Shown here: positions 7,818 through 14,507 of the stretch, piece after piece | How positions within the stretch are numbered: the stretch's first letter is position 1 | Layout of the letters: every line of letters starts with the position of its first letter | Assembly (NCBI RefSeq): GCF_009674665.1 | Contig: NZ_WKJD01000009.1 | Coordinates: 147,601-211,600 of the forward strand | Direction: 5' to 3' | Length of the DNA stretch: 64,000 nucleotides | Source: Agromyces kandeliae | GTDB lineage: Bacteria > Actinomycetota > Actinomycetes > Actinomycetales > Microbacteriaceae | Translations under genes and position numbers: made by a program | The notes under the pieces: generated by a model | What the model saw: only the letters and a program-made list of their open reading frames with translations | Database searches by the model: none | Told to the model about the DNA's origin: nothing

Positions 7818-8285
7818 TCAGTGTAGGGACTCGACCCCGACACGACGGTTGACGAGGTACAGGTGCGTGAGCACCAGTACCGTCTCGCCGCGCTGGTTCA
7901 CGACCGACACGAGTTCGTGCACGTACCCGAACTCGTCCGGCCGCTTCGCATGGTCCGACTTGTCCGTGATCTCCGCGGTGACGGTGATGGTGTCGCCGAT
8001 GAACACCGGGCGGATGAATCGGATCCGTTCGTACCCGTAGCTCATCGCCTGGGGGTTGATGTCGCCCGCCGTCATGCCGACCGCGACCGACAGGATCAGC
8101 GTGCCGTGGGCGATCCGCTGCCCGGCCGGCTGCGTCGCCATCCATTCCGCGTCCATGTGGTGCGGGAAGAAGTCGCCGGTCTGCCCGGCGTGCAGGACGA
8201 TGTCCGCCTCGGTGATCGTCCGCCCGACGCTCTCCCGGCGTTCCCCGAGCTCGATGTCCTCGAACCAGCGGTCGATGGTCTGCAT
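7818..8285 (-). CDS. MaoC-like (R)-hydratase, hotdog fold
   Basis: 155 aa, a single-hotdog MaoC/enoyl-CoA hydratase 2 domain. The hydratase motif is seen as Asp38 with His42/43 in [16 protein letters not shown], followed by [15 protein letters not shown], which lines the CoA tunnel. Such proteins hydrate or dehydrate acyl-CoA esters in the cytoplasm. It starts one base after the stop of the binding-protein-like gene and shares an operon with a class III CoA-transferase. Together they suggest activation of an organic acid to its CoA ester and then hydration, like mesaconyl-CoA or carnitine-type pathways. The substrate is unknown. Confidence 0.85.
   Translation of the reverse strand: MQTIDRWFEDIELGERRESVGRTITEADIVLHAGQTGDFFPHHMDAEWMATQPAGQRIAHGTLILSVAVGMTAGDINPQAMSYGYERIRFIRPVFIGDTITVTAEITDKSDHAKRPDEFGYVHELVSVVNQRGETVLVLTHLYLVNRRVGVESLH
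7820..7825 (-). promoter_or_regulatory. Leaderless -10 TACACT of LacI gene, inside the MaoC stop
   Basis: TACACT on the minus strand ends 6 nt before the ATG at 7813 and lies within the last codons of the MaoC gene. Confidence 0.55.
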
Positions 8286-8286
8286 G

Positions 8287-9417
8287 TCAGCCCTCCAGGT
8301 GGCGCTCGGTCGCCTCGTCGAGGCGTGCGATGAGGTCGTCGTCGGTCAGCCGCCCGGCGAGGGCGGCAGTGATGAGCGGCCCGATCTCGTTCTGCAGTTC
8401 GGGATAGTCGGGGTGCCGCGGTCGCACGTACGCCGATTCGAGGGTCGCCCGCGTCCCGCGGAAGAAGTCGAGGGTCGCCTCGTTCGCCCGGTCGGAGTCC
8501 CACGCGACGGCGTTGCCGGGCTGCCCGCCGCCGTCGAAGTAGACGCCCTCCTGCACGGCTGCGGAGTCGAGCCAGAACGCGTGCGAGATCGCCGCCTCCG
8601 GATGCCGCGTGCGCGCCGACACCGCGATGCCGGCGCCGCCGAGCAGCGACCCGCGGACCCCGGCCGATCCCGCAGGGATGTCGACGTAGGCGAGGCGATG
8701 CTCGCGGAAGCCGGCGCGCGAGTAGTTGGTGTAGCCGAACAGGAGCGGGCTGTAGGCGTACCGATCCCCCTCGGCGAGCCGGTCGGCGACGTCGATCGGA
8801 TTGAGGCCGAGGTTGTCCTCGGGCGTCAGCTCGGCGAGGCGCCGCATGAGCGCGAGCGATTCCAGTGCCGCCTCGCGCGGCAGGAAGACGCCGGGCTGCC
8901 GCATCGGCTCGGTGCCGTGGCTCGCCGCGATCGTGACGAGGCTCGAGAAGGCGTCGACGGGCTTGGCCGGCCAGAGCACGCGACCCTCGGCCGCGAGCGC
9001 CAGCACCTCCTCCCAGGTCGTCGGCGGTGCGTCGAGGAGGTCGGGCCGCCATGCCGCGACCTGGGCCGCGGCATCCGTCGCCAGACCCCACTGCCGCCCC
9101 TCATGCCGGTACGACGCGTGCGAGGCACCCACCGACTGCCCGGCGAGCACGGCGAGCTCGTCGTCGTGGCCCTGGCCGTCGAGCGGGAGCAGCAGCCCGC
9201 GCTCCGCCGCGAACGGGATGTGCGGGTGGTCGATGACGAGCAGGTCGTGGCCCTCGACGAGCTCGTCGAGCCCCTGGTCTCCGAAGGCGAGGAGCGAGCG
9301 GTACTCCCAGGTCACCTCGACCTCGGGGGCCACTGCCCGGTACGCCGCGGCTGCCGCGGCGACGCTGCCGTATCCGCGCTCGTGCTCCCAGGTGATGCCG
9401 CGGAGCACCGTGGTCAT
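8287..9417 (-). CDS. Binding-protein-like protein without signal peptide (extracellular solute-binding family 1 fold)
   Basis: 376 aa. The ATG at 9417 overlaps the CoA-transferase stop as ATGA. The sequence resembles family 1 ABC solute-binding proteins: [20 protein letters not shown] at the start, the hinge-like [20 protein letters not shown], and a C-terminal [20 protein letters not shown]. The N-terminus has no signal peptide and no lipobox, so it should stay in the cytoplasm. It is translationally coupled on both sides, to a CoA-transferase upstream and MaoC downstream, and no permease or ATPase is nearby. It could sequester or present a pathway intermediate, or be a repurposed binding protein. 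Function unknown. Confidence 0.75.
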   Translation of the reverse strand: MTTVLRGITWEHERGYGSVAAAAAAYRAVAPEVEVTWEYRSLLAFGDQGLDELVEGHDLLVIDHPHIPFAAERGLLLPLDGQGHDDELAVLAGQSVGASHASYRHEGRQWGLATDAAAQVAAWRPDLLDAPPTTWEEVLALAAEGRVLWPAKPVDAFSSLVTIAASHGTEPMRQPGVFLPREAALESLALMRRLAELTPEDNLGLNPIDVADRLAEGDRYAYSPLLFGYTNYSRAGFREHRLAYVDIPAGSAGVRGSLLGGAGIAVSARTRHPEAAISHAFWLDSAAVQEGVYFDGGGQPGNAVAWDSDRANEATLDFFRGTRATLESAYVRPRHPDYPELQNEIGPLITAALAGRLTDDDLIARLDEATERHLEG

Positions 9418-10583
9418 GCGGTCACCTCGACGGGCGGGAACTCGGCGCGGATCCTCGCGTCGTCCTCTCCGAGGCGCGGCGCCGCCTTCGCGCTCGTGAG
9501 CACCTGTCCGTCGATGCGGATCGGCCCGCGCGTCGTGGCGAGCGTGGTCTCTCCGCGTCGCACCTGCTGCGTCATCCGGATGGCGGCGAAGCCGTCCGAC
9601 TCGAGGAGCTCGTCGAGCGTCAGCACGGGCGCGCACCACACGTCGGCGGCATCGAGGATGTCGAGCCACGACTGCGTCGTGCCGGTCGCGAAGCGGGCCG
9701 CGAGCACGGCCTCGATCTCCTCCTGGCGGTCCCACGCCTCCTGCGGGTCGACCATGGCCGCGAGCTCGGGCAGGCCGAGGAGCTCGCCGATCCTCGGGAT
9801 CGGGTTCATCGCGAGCGCGAGGTATCCGTCGGAGGTCGGGTAGGTCCCGTACGGAGCGGCGAGGAACGCATGTGCGGAGTGCGGGCCGCCGCGCCGCACG
9901 TGGATGCTGTCGTCGTTGAGCCTCGTGCTGAGCAGCTCGAACTGCAGGTCGAGCATCGCCTCGAGGAGGCTCGACTCGGCGTGACCGCCCTCACCGGTGC
10001 GGAATCGCCGGACGAGGAGCGCCGTGACGCCCTGCGCGATGTGGCAGCTGAGCAGGTGGTCGGCGATCGAGAGGCCGACCGGCACCGGGCCGTCCTCATG
10101 GCCGCCGCTCAGCCACGGCAGGCCGGAGACGGACTGCGCGAGCAGGTCCTGTCCCGGGCGGTCCTTCCACGGACCCTCGGTGCCGTATCCGGTGGCGCTC
10201 GCGTACACGATCGACGGGTTGATCTCGCGCACCGACTCGTAATCGAGCCCGATGCGCTCCATCACGCCCGGGCGGAAGTTCTGGATGACGACATCCGCCC
10301 GCGCGACGAGCTGCTTCACGTAGGCGAGGTCGACGGGCGACTTGAGGTCGGCGGTGATCGACTCCTTGTTCCGGTTCATGGCGTGGAACGAGACGGTGTC
10401 GCCGTCGGCCGTGCGGCCCGCGAAGGCGAGGGTCCGACCGATGTCGCCGGTACCGGGTCGCTCGATCTTGATCACCCTCGCGCCGAGGTCGGCGAGCCGC
10501 ATCGCCGCGACCGGCCCGGCCAGGAACTGGCTGAAGTCGAGCACGAGGATGCCGTCGAGCGGCAGGGGCTGCGGTGCGTTCAT
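9414..10583 (-). CDS. CaiB/BaiF class III CoA-transferase
   Basis: 389 aa, family III CoA-transferase, moving CoA between carboxylic acids in the cytoplasm. Typical motifs are LDFSQFLAGPVAAMRLADLG at the N-terminus, MNRNKESITADLK, and VGLSIADHLLSCHIAQG, where Asp175 is the likely covalent catalytic Asp. It is the first gene of a minus-strand operon with the binding-protein-like gene, MaoC and LacI. Operator-like repeats lie 75-105 bp upstream of its start. Frc, carnitine CoA-transferase and mesaconyl-type enzymes share these motifs, so the acid substrate cannot be named. Confidence 0.92.
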   Translation of the reverse strand: MNAPQPLPLDGILVLDFSQFLAGPVAAMRLADLGARVIKIERPGTGDIGRTLAFAGRTADGDTVSFHAMNRNKESITADLKSPVDLAYVKQLVARADVVIQNFRPGVMERIGLDYESVREINPSIVYASATGYGTEGPWKDRPGQDLLAQSVSGLPWLSGGHEDGPVPVGLSIADHLLSCHIAQGVTALLVRRFRTGEGGHAESSLLEAMLDLQFELLSTRLNDDSIHVRRGGPHSAHAFLAAPYGTYPTSDGYLALAMNPIPRIGELLGLPELAAMVDPQEAWDRQEEIEAVLAARFATGTTQSWLDILDAADVWCAPVLTLDELLESDGFAAIRMTQQVRRGETTLATTRGPIRIDGQVLTSAKAAPRLGEDDARIRAEFPPVEVTA

Positions 10584-10658
10584 GCAAGGGCCTTCGGGTG
10601 TCTTCGACCGCCCGGCTCGGTCGCGGCAGTGCGTCGGCCGTGGAGGTCGGATGGATGG

Positions 10659-10687
10659 TCAATCGGTTGATCAGATCAATCGTTTGA
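10659..10687. promoter_or_regulatory. Tandem operator region (TCAATCGGTTGA, TCAATCGTTTGA)
   Basis: Two LacI-like pseudo-palindromes at 10659-10670 and 10676-10687 lie 17 bp apart. Between them is a perfect palindrome, TTGATC-A-GATCAA (10667-10679). The cluster lies upstream of the CoA-transferase operon and probably binds the operon's LacI protein. Confidence 0.6.
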
Positions 10688-10845
10688 TCAGCGTAGACGA
10701 TCGGTGGACGACATCGCAACAGGCGCGTCGCGGCGCGGCGCGGCGACGCGCGGGCCGAGGCGCCGCGAGCCGGCGGCGAGACGAGGGCCCGGGCGCGGGC
10801 GGGCGCGGGCGCCGGCGAAGCGACGTCAGCAGCCCGCCAACGGAA
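10688..10845. other. GC-rich low-complexity spacer, no gene seen
   Basis: From about 10724 the sequence consists of runs of gcg, ggc and cgc. No coding sequence or clear signal apart from the flanking operator region and the tRNA terminator was found. Confidence 0.6.
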
Positions 10846-10869
10846 GAAGCCCCGGCGAACCGGGGCTTC
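10846..10869 (-). terminator. Terminator hairpin of tRNA-Tyr
   Basis: A 10-bp perfect stem GAAGCCCCGG / CCGGGGCTTC with a CGAA loop lies directly downstream of the tRNA on the minus strand. There is no strong U-run. Confidence 0.75.
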
Positions 10870-10873
10870 GACA

Positions 10874-10958
10874 TGGTGGCGAGTGAGGGATTCGAACCCC
10901 CGAAGTCGTAGACAGCTGATTTACAGTCAGATCCCTTTGGCCGCTTGGGTAACTCGCC
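10874..10958 (-). tRNA. tRNA-Tyr (anticodon GTA)
   Basis: On the minus strand the cloverleaf starts GGCGAGTTACCC, has the anticodon loop CTGTAAA with anticodon GTA, a long class II variable arm, the T-arm GGGTTCGAATCCC and an encoded CCA end. The acceptor arms GGCGAGT / ACTCGCC pair fully. Confidence 0.97.
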
Positions 10959-11055
10959 GAACGCCCGACCACGTTGTTCACATGACCGGGGGCCACACAA
11001 GGATACCCGCGGTCGGCCGATGCGAGAAATCGAGCCCGGCGCGGCCCCGCGAGCG

Positions 11056-11733
11056 TCAGATCCGCTCGATCGGGACCGTGTCGTTGGGGCCGAGTCCGTC
11101 GGCGCGCTCGCTCGTCGCCGGGGCGACCCTGGGCGCCGATCCGGTCGCCGACGACGCCTGCGACCCGCCGCCCGCCGCGCCGGGCCCGCCGCCCAGCGGC
11201 ACCCCCGTCGCCCGGTTGACCGGCCCGCGCAGGCCGGCCCGGGCGATGACGCGCTGGATCGTGAGGTCGCGCTCGTTCGGCGAGCCTACATATCGGATCT
11301 CGTTCAGCCCCTGCCGCTGCGCGGCCGACTCGAACACGATGTGGCCGAACCCGAAGATGCGGCCGAGGACGGGCCGGTGGACCGAGATGTCGAGGATCCG
11401 CGAGAGGGGCATCGTGGCGATGTTCTGGGTCAGGATCCCGTGCACCCGGAACACCCTCATGTTGGTGATGACGAACCGGTCCATCTGCGCCTGGAGGATG
11501 CGCCACAGGCAGTAGCAGGCGAGGCCGATCGCGAGCACCGCCGGCAGCCACCACGCCTGCGGCGGCACCACGAACGCGAGCAGCAGCAGCGGCACGGATG
11601 CCACGAGCCCGAGCACGGGCTTGACGATCGCCGCCCAGTGCTTCGCGACCTCGTCCACGACGACCTCGCCCTCGTCGGCGATGAGGAACCGCTCGACGCG
11701 GGGGTCGAAGATGCTGCGGGCGTCGGCGGTCAC
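11056..11733 (-). CDS. PH-domain (bacterial PH / YdbS-like) membrane protein
   Basis: 225 aa. After the start VTADARSIFDPRVERFLIAD comes a two-helix membrane hairpin (about residues 35-80), then a bPH-type domain with RFVITNMRVFRVHGILTQ and MPLSRILDISVHRPVLGRIF, typical of bPH_2/YdbS-like proteins. The C-terminal 50 residues are glycine- and alanine-rich and probably disordered. The GTG at 11733 is chosen because GGAG lies 5 nt upstream and because this start gives the family's normal N-terminus. It lies 10 bp behind the small membrane protein gene, probably one operon. The function is unknown in detail; such proteins are thought to act in membrane homeostasis. Confidence 0.85.
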   Translation of the reverse strand: MTADARSIFDPRVERFLIADEGEVVVDEVAKHWAAIVKPVLGLVASVPLLLLAFVVPPQAWWLPAVLAIGLACYCLWRILQAQMDRFVITNMRVFRVHGILTQNIATMPLSRILDISVHRPVLGRIFGFGHIVFESAAQRQGLNEIRYVGSPNERDLTIQRVIARAGLRGPVNRATGVPLGGGPGAAGGGSQASSATGSAPRVAPATSERADGLGPNDTVPIERI

Positions 11734-11743
11734 GTGCGCTCCG

Positions 11744-11908
11744 TCAGGATGCGAGCGAGGTGAAGAACCGGCCGACCGCCTCGGCGGCGCCCCAGACGGC
11801 GGCGAAGGCGCCCTGGACCGCGTTCGCGGCATCCTCGGGCCTCGTGATCGTGTAGAACAGGGCGAACCCGATGACGAGCCCGATGGCGATGCGCTTGACC
11901 CACTTCAC
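11744..11908 (-). CDS. Small single-pass membrane protein
   Basis: 54 aa from a GTG at 11908 preceded by GAAGGGA. It begins VKWVKRIAIGLVIGFALFYT, one basic-flanked membrane helix, followed by TRPEDAANAVQGAFAAVWGA, a likely amphipathic helix. It lies directly upstream of the PH-domain gene. The function is unknown. An earlier in-frame start would add about 34 residues of no recognisable character, so the short form is preferred. Confidence 0.65.
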   Translation of the reverse strand: MKWVKRIAIGLVIGFALFYTITRPEDAANAVQGAFAAVWGAAEAVGRFFTSLAS

Positions 11909-12085
11909 GGCGGTGGTCCCTTCGAGTAGAGGTGGGTGTGGGCAAGCCAGGCCCCCCGAAGGCCCGCCCCGGACCCGCTCTTTTCTACCGCACGCCGGGG
12001 CGGCCCTCAACGCGCCACTCCGCTCGGCGATAGGATCGGCTGTCCCGGTCCGCGCTCCAGGCGGACGGCGTCAGGCGAGGAATCC

Positions 12086-13105
12086 ATGGTCGGCATCGAA
12101 GAGGTGGCCAAGCTCGCGGGGGTCTCCACCGCGACGGTCTCGCGCGCCCTGAGCGGTCGTGGCCACGTCTCGCCCGCGTCGAAGGCCAAGGTCGTGGATG
12201 CCGCGGCGCAGCTCGGCTACGTCGTCTCGTCCAACGCGTCGAGCCTCGCGTCGGGTCGCACGCGCAACGTGGGCGTCGTGATCCCGTTCCTCAACCGGTG
12301 GTTCTTCGCATCGGTGCTGGAGGGCGCGCAGCAGGCGCTGCTCCGGCACGGCTACGACGTCACGCTGTACAACCTCTCGGGCGACGGCCGCGAGCGCTCG
12401 AGCGTGTTCGAGCACTTCCTGCTCCGCCAGCGCGTCGATGCGGTCGTCGCGGTCTCGCTCGAGCTCACCGAGCACGAGGTCCAGCGGCTGCACGACCTCG
12501 GCAAGCCCCTGGTCGGCGTCGGCGGCCCGATCCCGGGCGTCCGCACGCTCACGATCGACGACGCCGCGGTCGCCCGGCTCGCGACCGAGCACCTCATCGC
12601 CCTCGGGCACCGCCGCATCGCCCATATCGGCGGCGACCTCGAGTTCGACCTCGACTTCCACCTGCCGACGAACCGGCGGCTCGGATACGAGGCCGCGCTG
12701 CGCGACGCGGGCGTCGAGCCCGACCCCCGCATCTTCGCCCCGGCGGACTTCACGATCCAGGGCGGCTACCACGCCGCCAAGCAGCTGCTCGGCGTCCCGC
12801 ACGACCGGCCCACCGCGATCTTCGCCGCGTCCGACGAGATGGCGATCGGCTCGATCCTCGCCGCTCGCGACCTCGGCATGGTCGTGCCGCGCGACGTCTC
12901 GGTGATCGGCATCGACGACTACGACCTGTCGGAGTTCTTCGGCCTCTCCACAGTGGCCCAGTTCCCGCGCGGCCAGGGCGAGAAGGCGGTCGAGATCCTC
13001 ATGGAGCAGCTCGAGCCCGGTCCGGATGCCGCGCCGCCGGCCGCCACGCCCCTCCCGTTCGAGCTCCGCGTGCGCTCCTCCACGGCGGTCCCGCCCGAGC
13101 GCTGA
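12086..13105 (+). CDS. LacI-family transcriptional regulator
   Basis: 339 aa. The DNA-binding head is IEEVAKLAGVSTATVSRALS with hinge VVSSNASSLASGRTRNVG; the effector domain follows, ending IGIDDYDLSEFFGLSTVAQF. The ATG at 12086 has GAGGA 4 nt upstream. A TAGGAT -10 near 12029 would give a leader of about 50 nt. It faces the alpha-galactoside locus but is separated from it by the oppositely oriented ROK gene, so which operon it controls is not clear. Candidates are the alpha-galactoside genes or the distant amylopullulanase operator at 63778. Confidence 0.92.
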   Translation: MVGIEEVAKLAGVSTATVSRALSGRGHVSPASKAKVVDAAAQLGYVVSSNASSLASGRTRNVGVVIPFLNRWFFASVLEGAQQALLRHGYDVTLYNLSGDGRERSSVFEHFLLRQRVDAVVAVSLELTEHEVQRLHDLGKPLVGVGGPIPGVRTLTIDDAAVARLATEHLIALGHRRIAHIGGDLEFDLDFHLPTNRRLGYEAALRDAGVEPDPRIFAPADFTIQGGYHAAKQLLGVPHDRPTAIFAASDEMAIGSILAARDLGMVVPRDVSVIGIDDYDLSEFFGLSTVAQFPRGQGEKAVEILMEQLEPGPDAAPPAATPLPFELRVRSSTAVPPER

Positions 13106-13134
13106 CGGCTCGGGTCGCACACATTCACGGGCGG

Positions 13135-13197
13135 TTTCCGGGCTGGAGTACGCCCGGAGCCCGAACTCCACCCGAGAATCGGGACTCGAATCGCGAG
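13135..13197. repeat. Dispersed ~63-bp inverted repeat, copy A
   Basis: The core is CGGGcTGGAGT, a 15-nt loop, then ACTCCAcCCG, followed by a tail AATCnnnACTCnA. It aligns along its length with copies at 21876-21937 and 23084-23142. It is intergenic, between the LacI and ROK genes. Confidence 0.75.
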
Positions 13198-13245
13198 CAC
13201 GCGCGGGCGGGGCGGGTGAACGCGGGGCGCCGGGCGACGGACGCG

Positions 13246-14391
13246 TCAGGCGGAGAGACGGAGCCGGCCGAGCGAGCCCTGGATGGCGACCGCGGCTGCG
13301 CCGCGGGCCCACGACCCGAACCCGGCCGAATCCACGTGGACCTCGACCGGGGTCGCCTCGGGGTCGCGGTCTGCGGCGAGCGCGGCGAGCGCCGTCTCCC
13401 CGGCGACCCGCCAGAGCCCGACACCCTCGCCCGAGAGCACGATCGCCTCGACCATCGTGAGATTCGCGATGTACCCCATCATGCGGCCGAGGGCGCGGCC
13501 TGCGGCATCCGTCACCGATCGGGCCGCCGGGTGGCCCGCCGCGGCCAGGTCGAGCACCTCGTCGTAGGCGACCTCGCGCCCGAGCGCGATGCCGACCTGC
13601 GCGCAGATGCTCGGGATCGACAGCATCGCCGTCGAGCAGCCGCGATGTCCGTCGAGGCAGAGCGGACCGTTCGGGTCGAGCGGCAGGTGCCCGCCGAGGC
13701 CGAGGCCGGTGTCGGGGGTGGTGACGACGCGGTCGTGCATCACGAGGCCGTAGCCGACGCCGGCGCCGACGGTGACGACCGCGAACGCGTCGTGCGCGCG
13801 GGCGGGTCCGAACCACTGCTCGGCGGTCGTCAGCGCGGTCACGTCGTTCTCGATGTCGATCGGCAGGCCGAGCCTCGCCTCGAGCAGGTCGGCGAGGGCG
13901 ACGTCGCGCCAGCCGAGGAACGGCGCACGGGTCACGACGCGCTGACCGGCGACGTTGCCGCCGACGCTGAGTCCGACACCGCCGACGGCTCCGGCTCCGG
14001 CGACACCGCGCAGCCCGTCGACGAGTCGCGAGATCGCCTCGACCACCCGGTCGACGTCGTGGCCGTCGAGCGGCTGCTCGGCCTGCGCGAGCGAGCTCGC
14101 GCGGAGGTCGGTGAGCACGCCGTGCGCCGCCTCGCCCGTGAGCTTGATCCCGATGAACCGCTGGGCATCGACCCGTACGTCGAGCGGCCTGGCGGGCCTG
14201 CCCGTGGCGCCCTGCACGGCCTCGGCGGCCTCGACGAACAGCCCGCGGTCGAGGAACGGCTTCGACAGCCGGGTGAGGCTCGCCGGCGAGAGTCCGAGCC
14301 GGCGGCCGAGGTCGGCGCGGGAGATCGGGCCGTGGATGAGCACCTCGCGGGCGAGTTCGCGGGCGGAATCGCCGAGTTCCAGTTGGGTCAC
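13246..14391 (-). CDS. ROK-family transcriptional repressor
   Basis: 381 aa. An N-terminal MarR-like HTH (about 10-60, ELAREVLIHGPISRADLGRR) precedes a ROK sugar-kinase-like domain with VTVGAGVGYGLVMHDRV, GLGLGGHLPLDP and the zinc motif CLDGHRGCS. The last differs slightly from the usual CxCGxxGCxE pattern. The GTG at 14391 has AGGAGG upstream. It is divergent from the alpha-galactosidase operon, and the palindrome TTATTTCT-N5-AGAAATAA in that promoter resembles NagC/Mlc-type ROK operators. It is therefore the best candidate repressor for alpha-galactoside use (inference). Confidence 0.9.
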   Translation of the reverse strand: MTQLELGDSARELAREVLIHGPISRADLGRRLGLSPASLTRLSKPFLDRGLFVEAAEAVQGATGRPARPLDVRVDAQRFIGIKLTGEAAHGVLTDLRASSLAQAEQPLDGHDVDRVVEAISRLVDGLRGVAGAGAVGGVGLSVGGNVAGQRVVTRAPFLGWRDVALADLLEARLGLPIDIENDVTALTTAEQWFGPARAHDAFAVVTVGAGVGYGLVMHDRVVTTPDTGLGLGGHLPLDPNGPLCLDGHRGCSTAMLSIPSICAQVGIALGREVAYDEVLDLAAAGHPAARSVTDAAGRALGRMMGYIANLTMVEAIVLSGEGVGLWRVAGETALAALAADRDPEATPVEVHVDSAGFGSWARGAAAVAIQGSLGRLRLSA

Positions 14392-14472
14392 GCCGCCTCC
14401 TCACCGCGTTTCCTTCCATCATGGCATGAACCGACGTGTTCCACGGAGCGAAAAGCCAGAACGAAGTGAGTA

Positions 14473-14507
14473 TTGACACTCCGTTATTTCTGTCGTAGAA
14501 ATAACGC
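14473..14507 (+). promoter_or_regulatory. Alpha-galactosidase promoter with palindromic operator
   Basis: Consensus -35 TTGACA (14473-14478), 17-bp spacer, -10 TAGAAA (14496-14501), then the ATG at 14508, so the mRNA should be leaderless. A perfect 9-bp inverted repeat GTTATTTCT-GTCGT-AGAAATAAC (14483-14505) covers the spacer, the -10 and the start-site region. Confidence 0.8.

Noticed and set aside
10874..10958. tRNA-Tyr as attachment site of an integrated element
   Set aside because: No integrase and no direct repeat of the tRNA 3' end was seen nearby.
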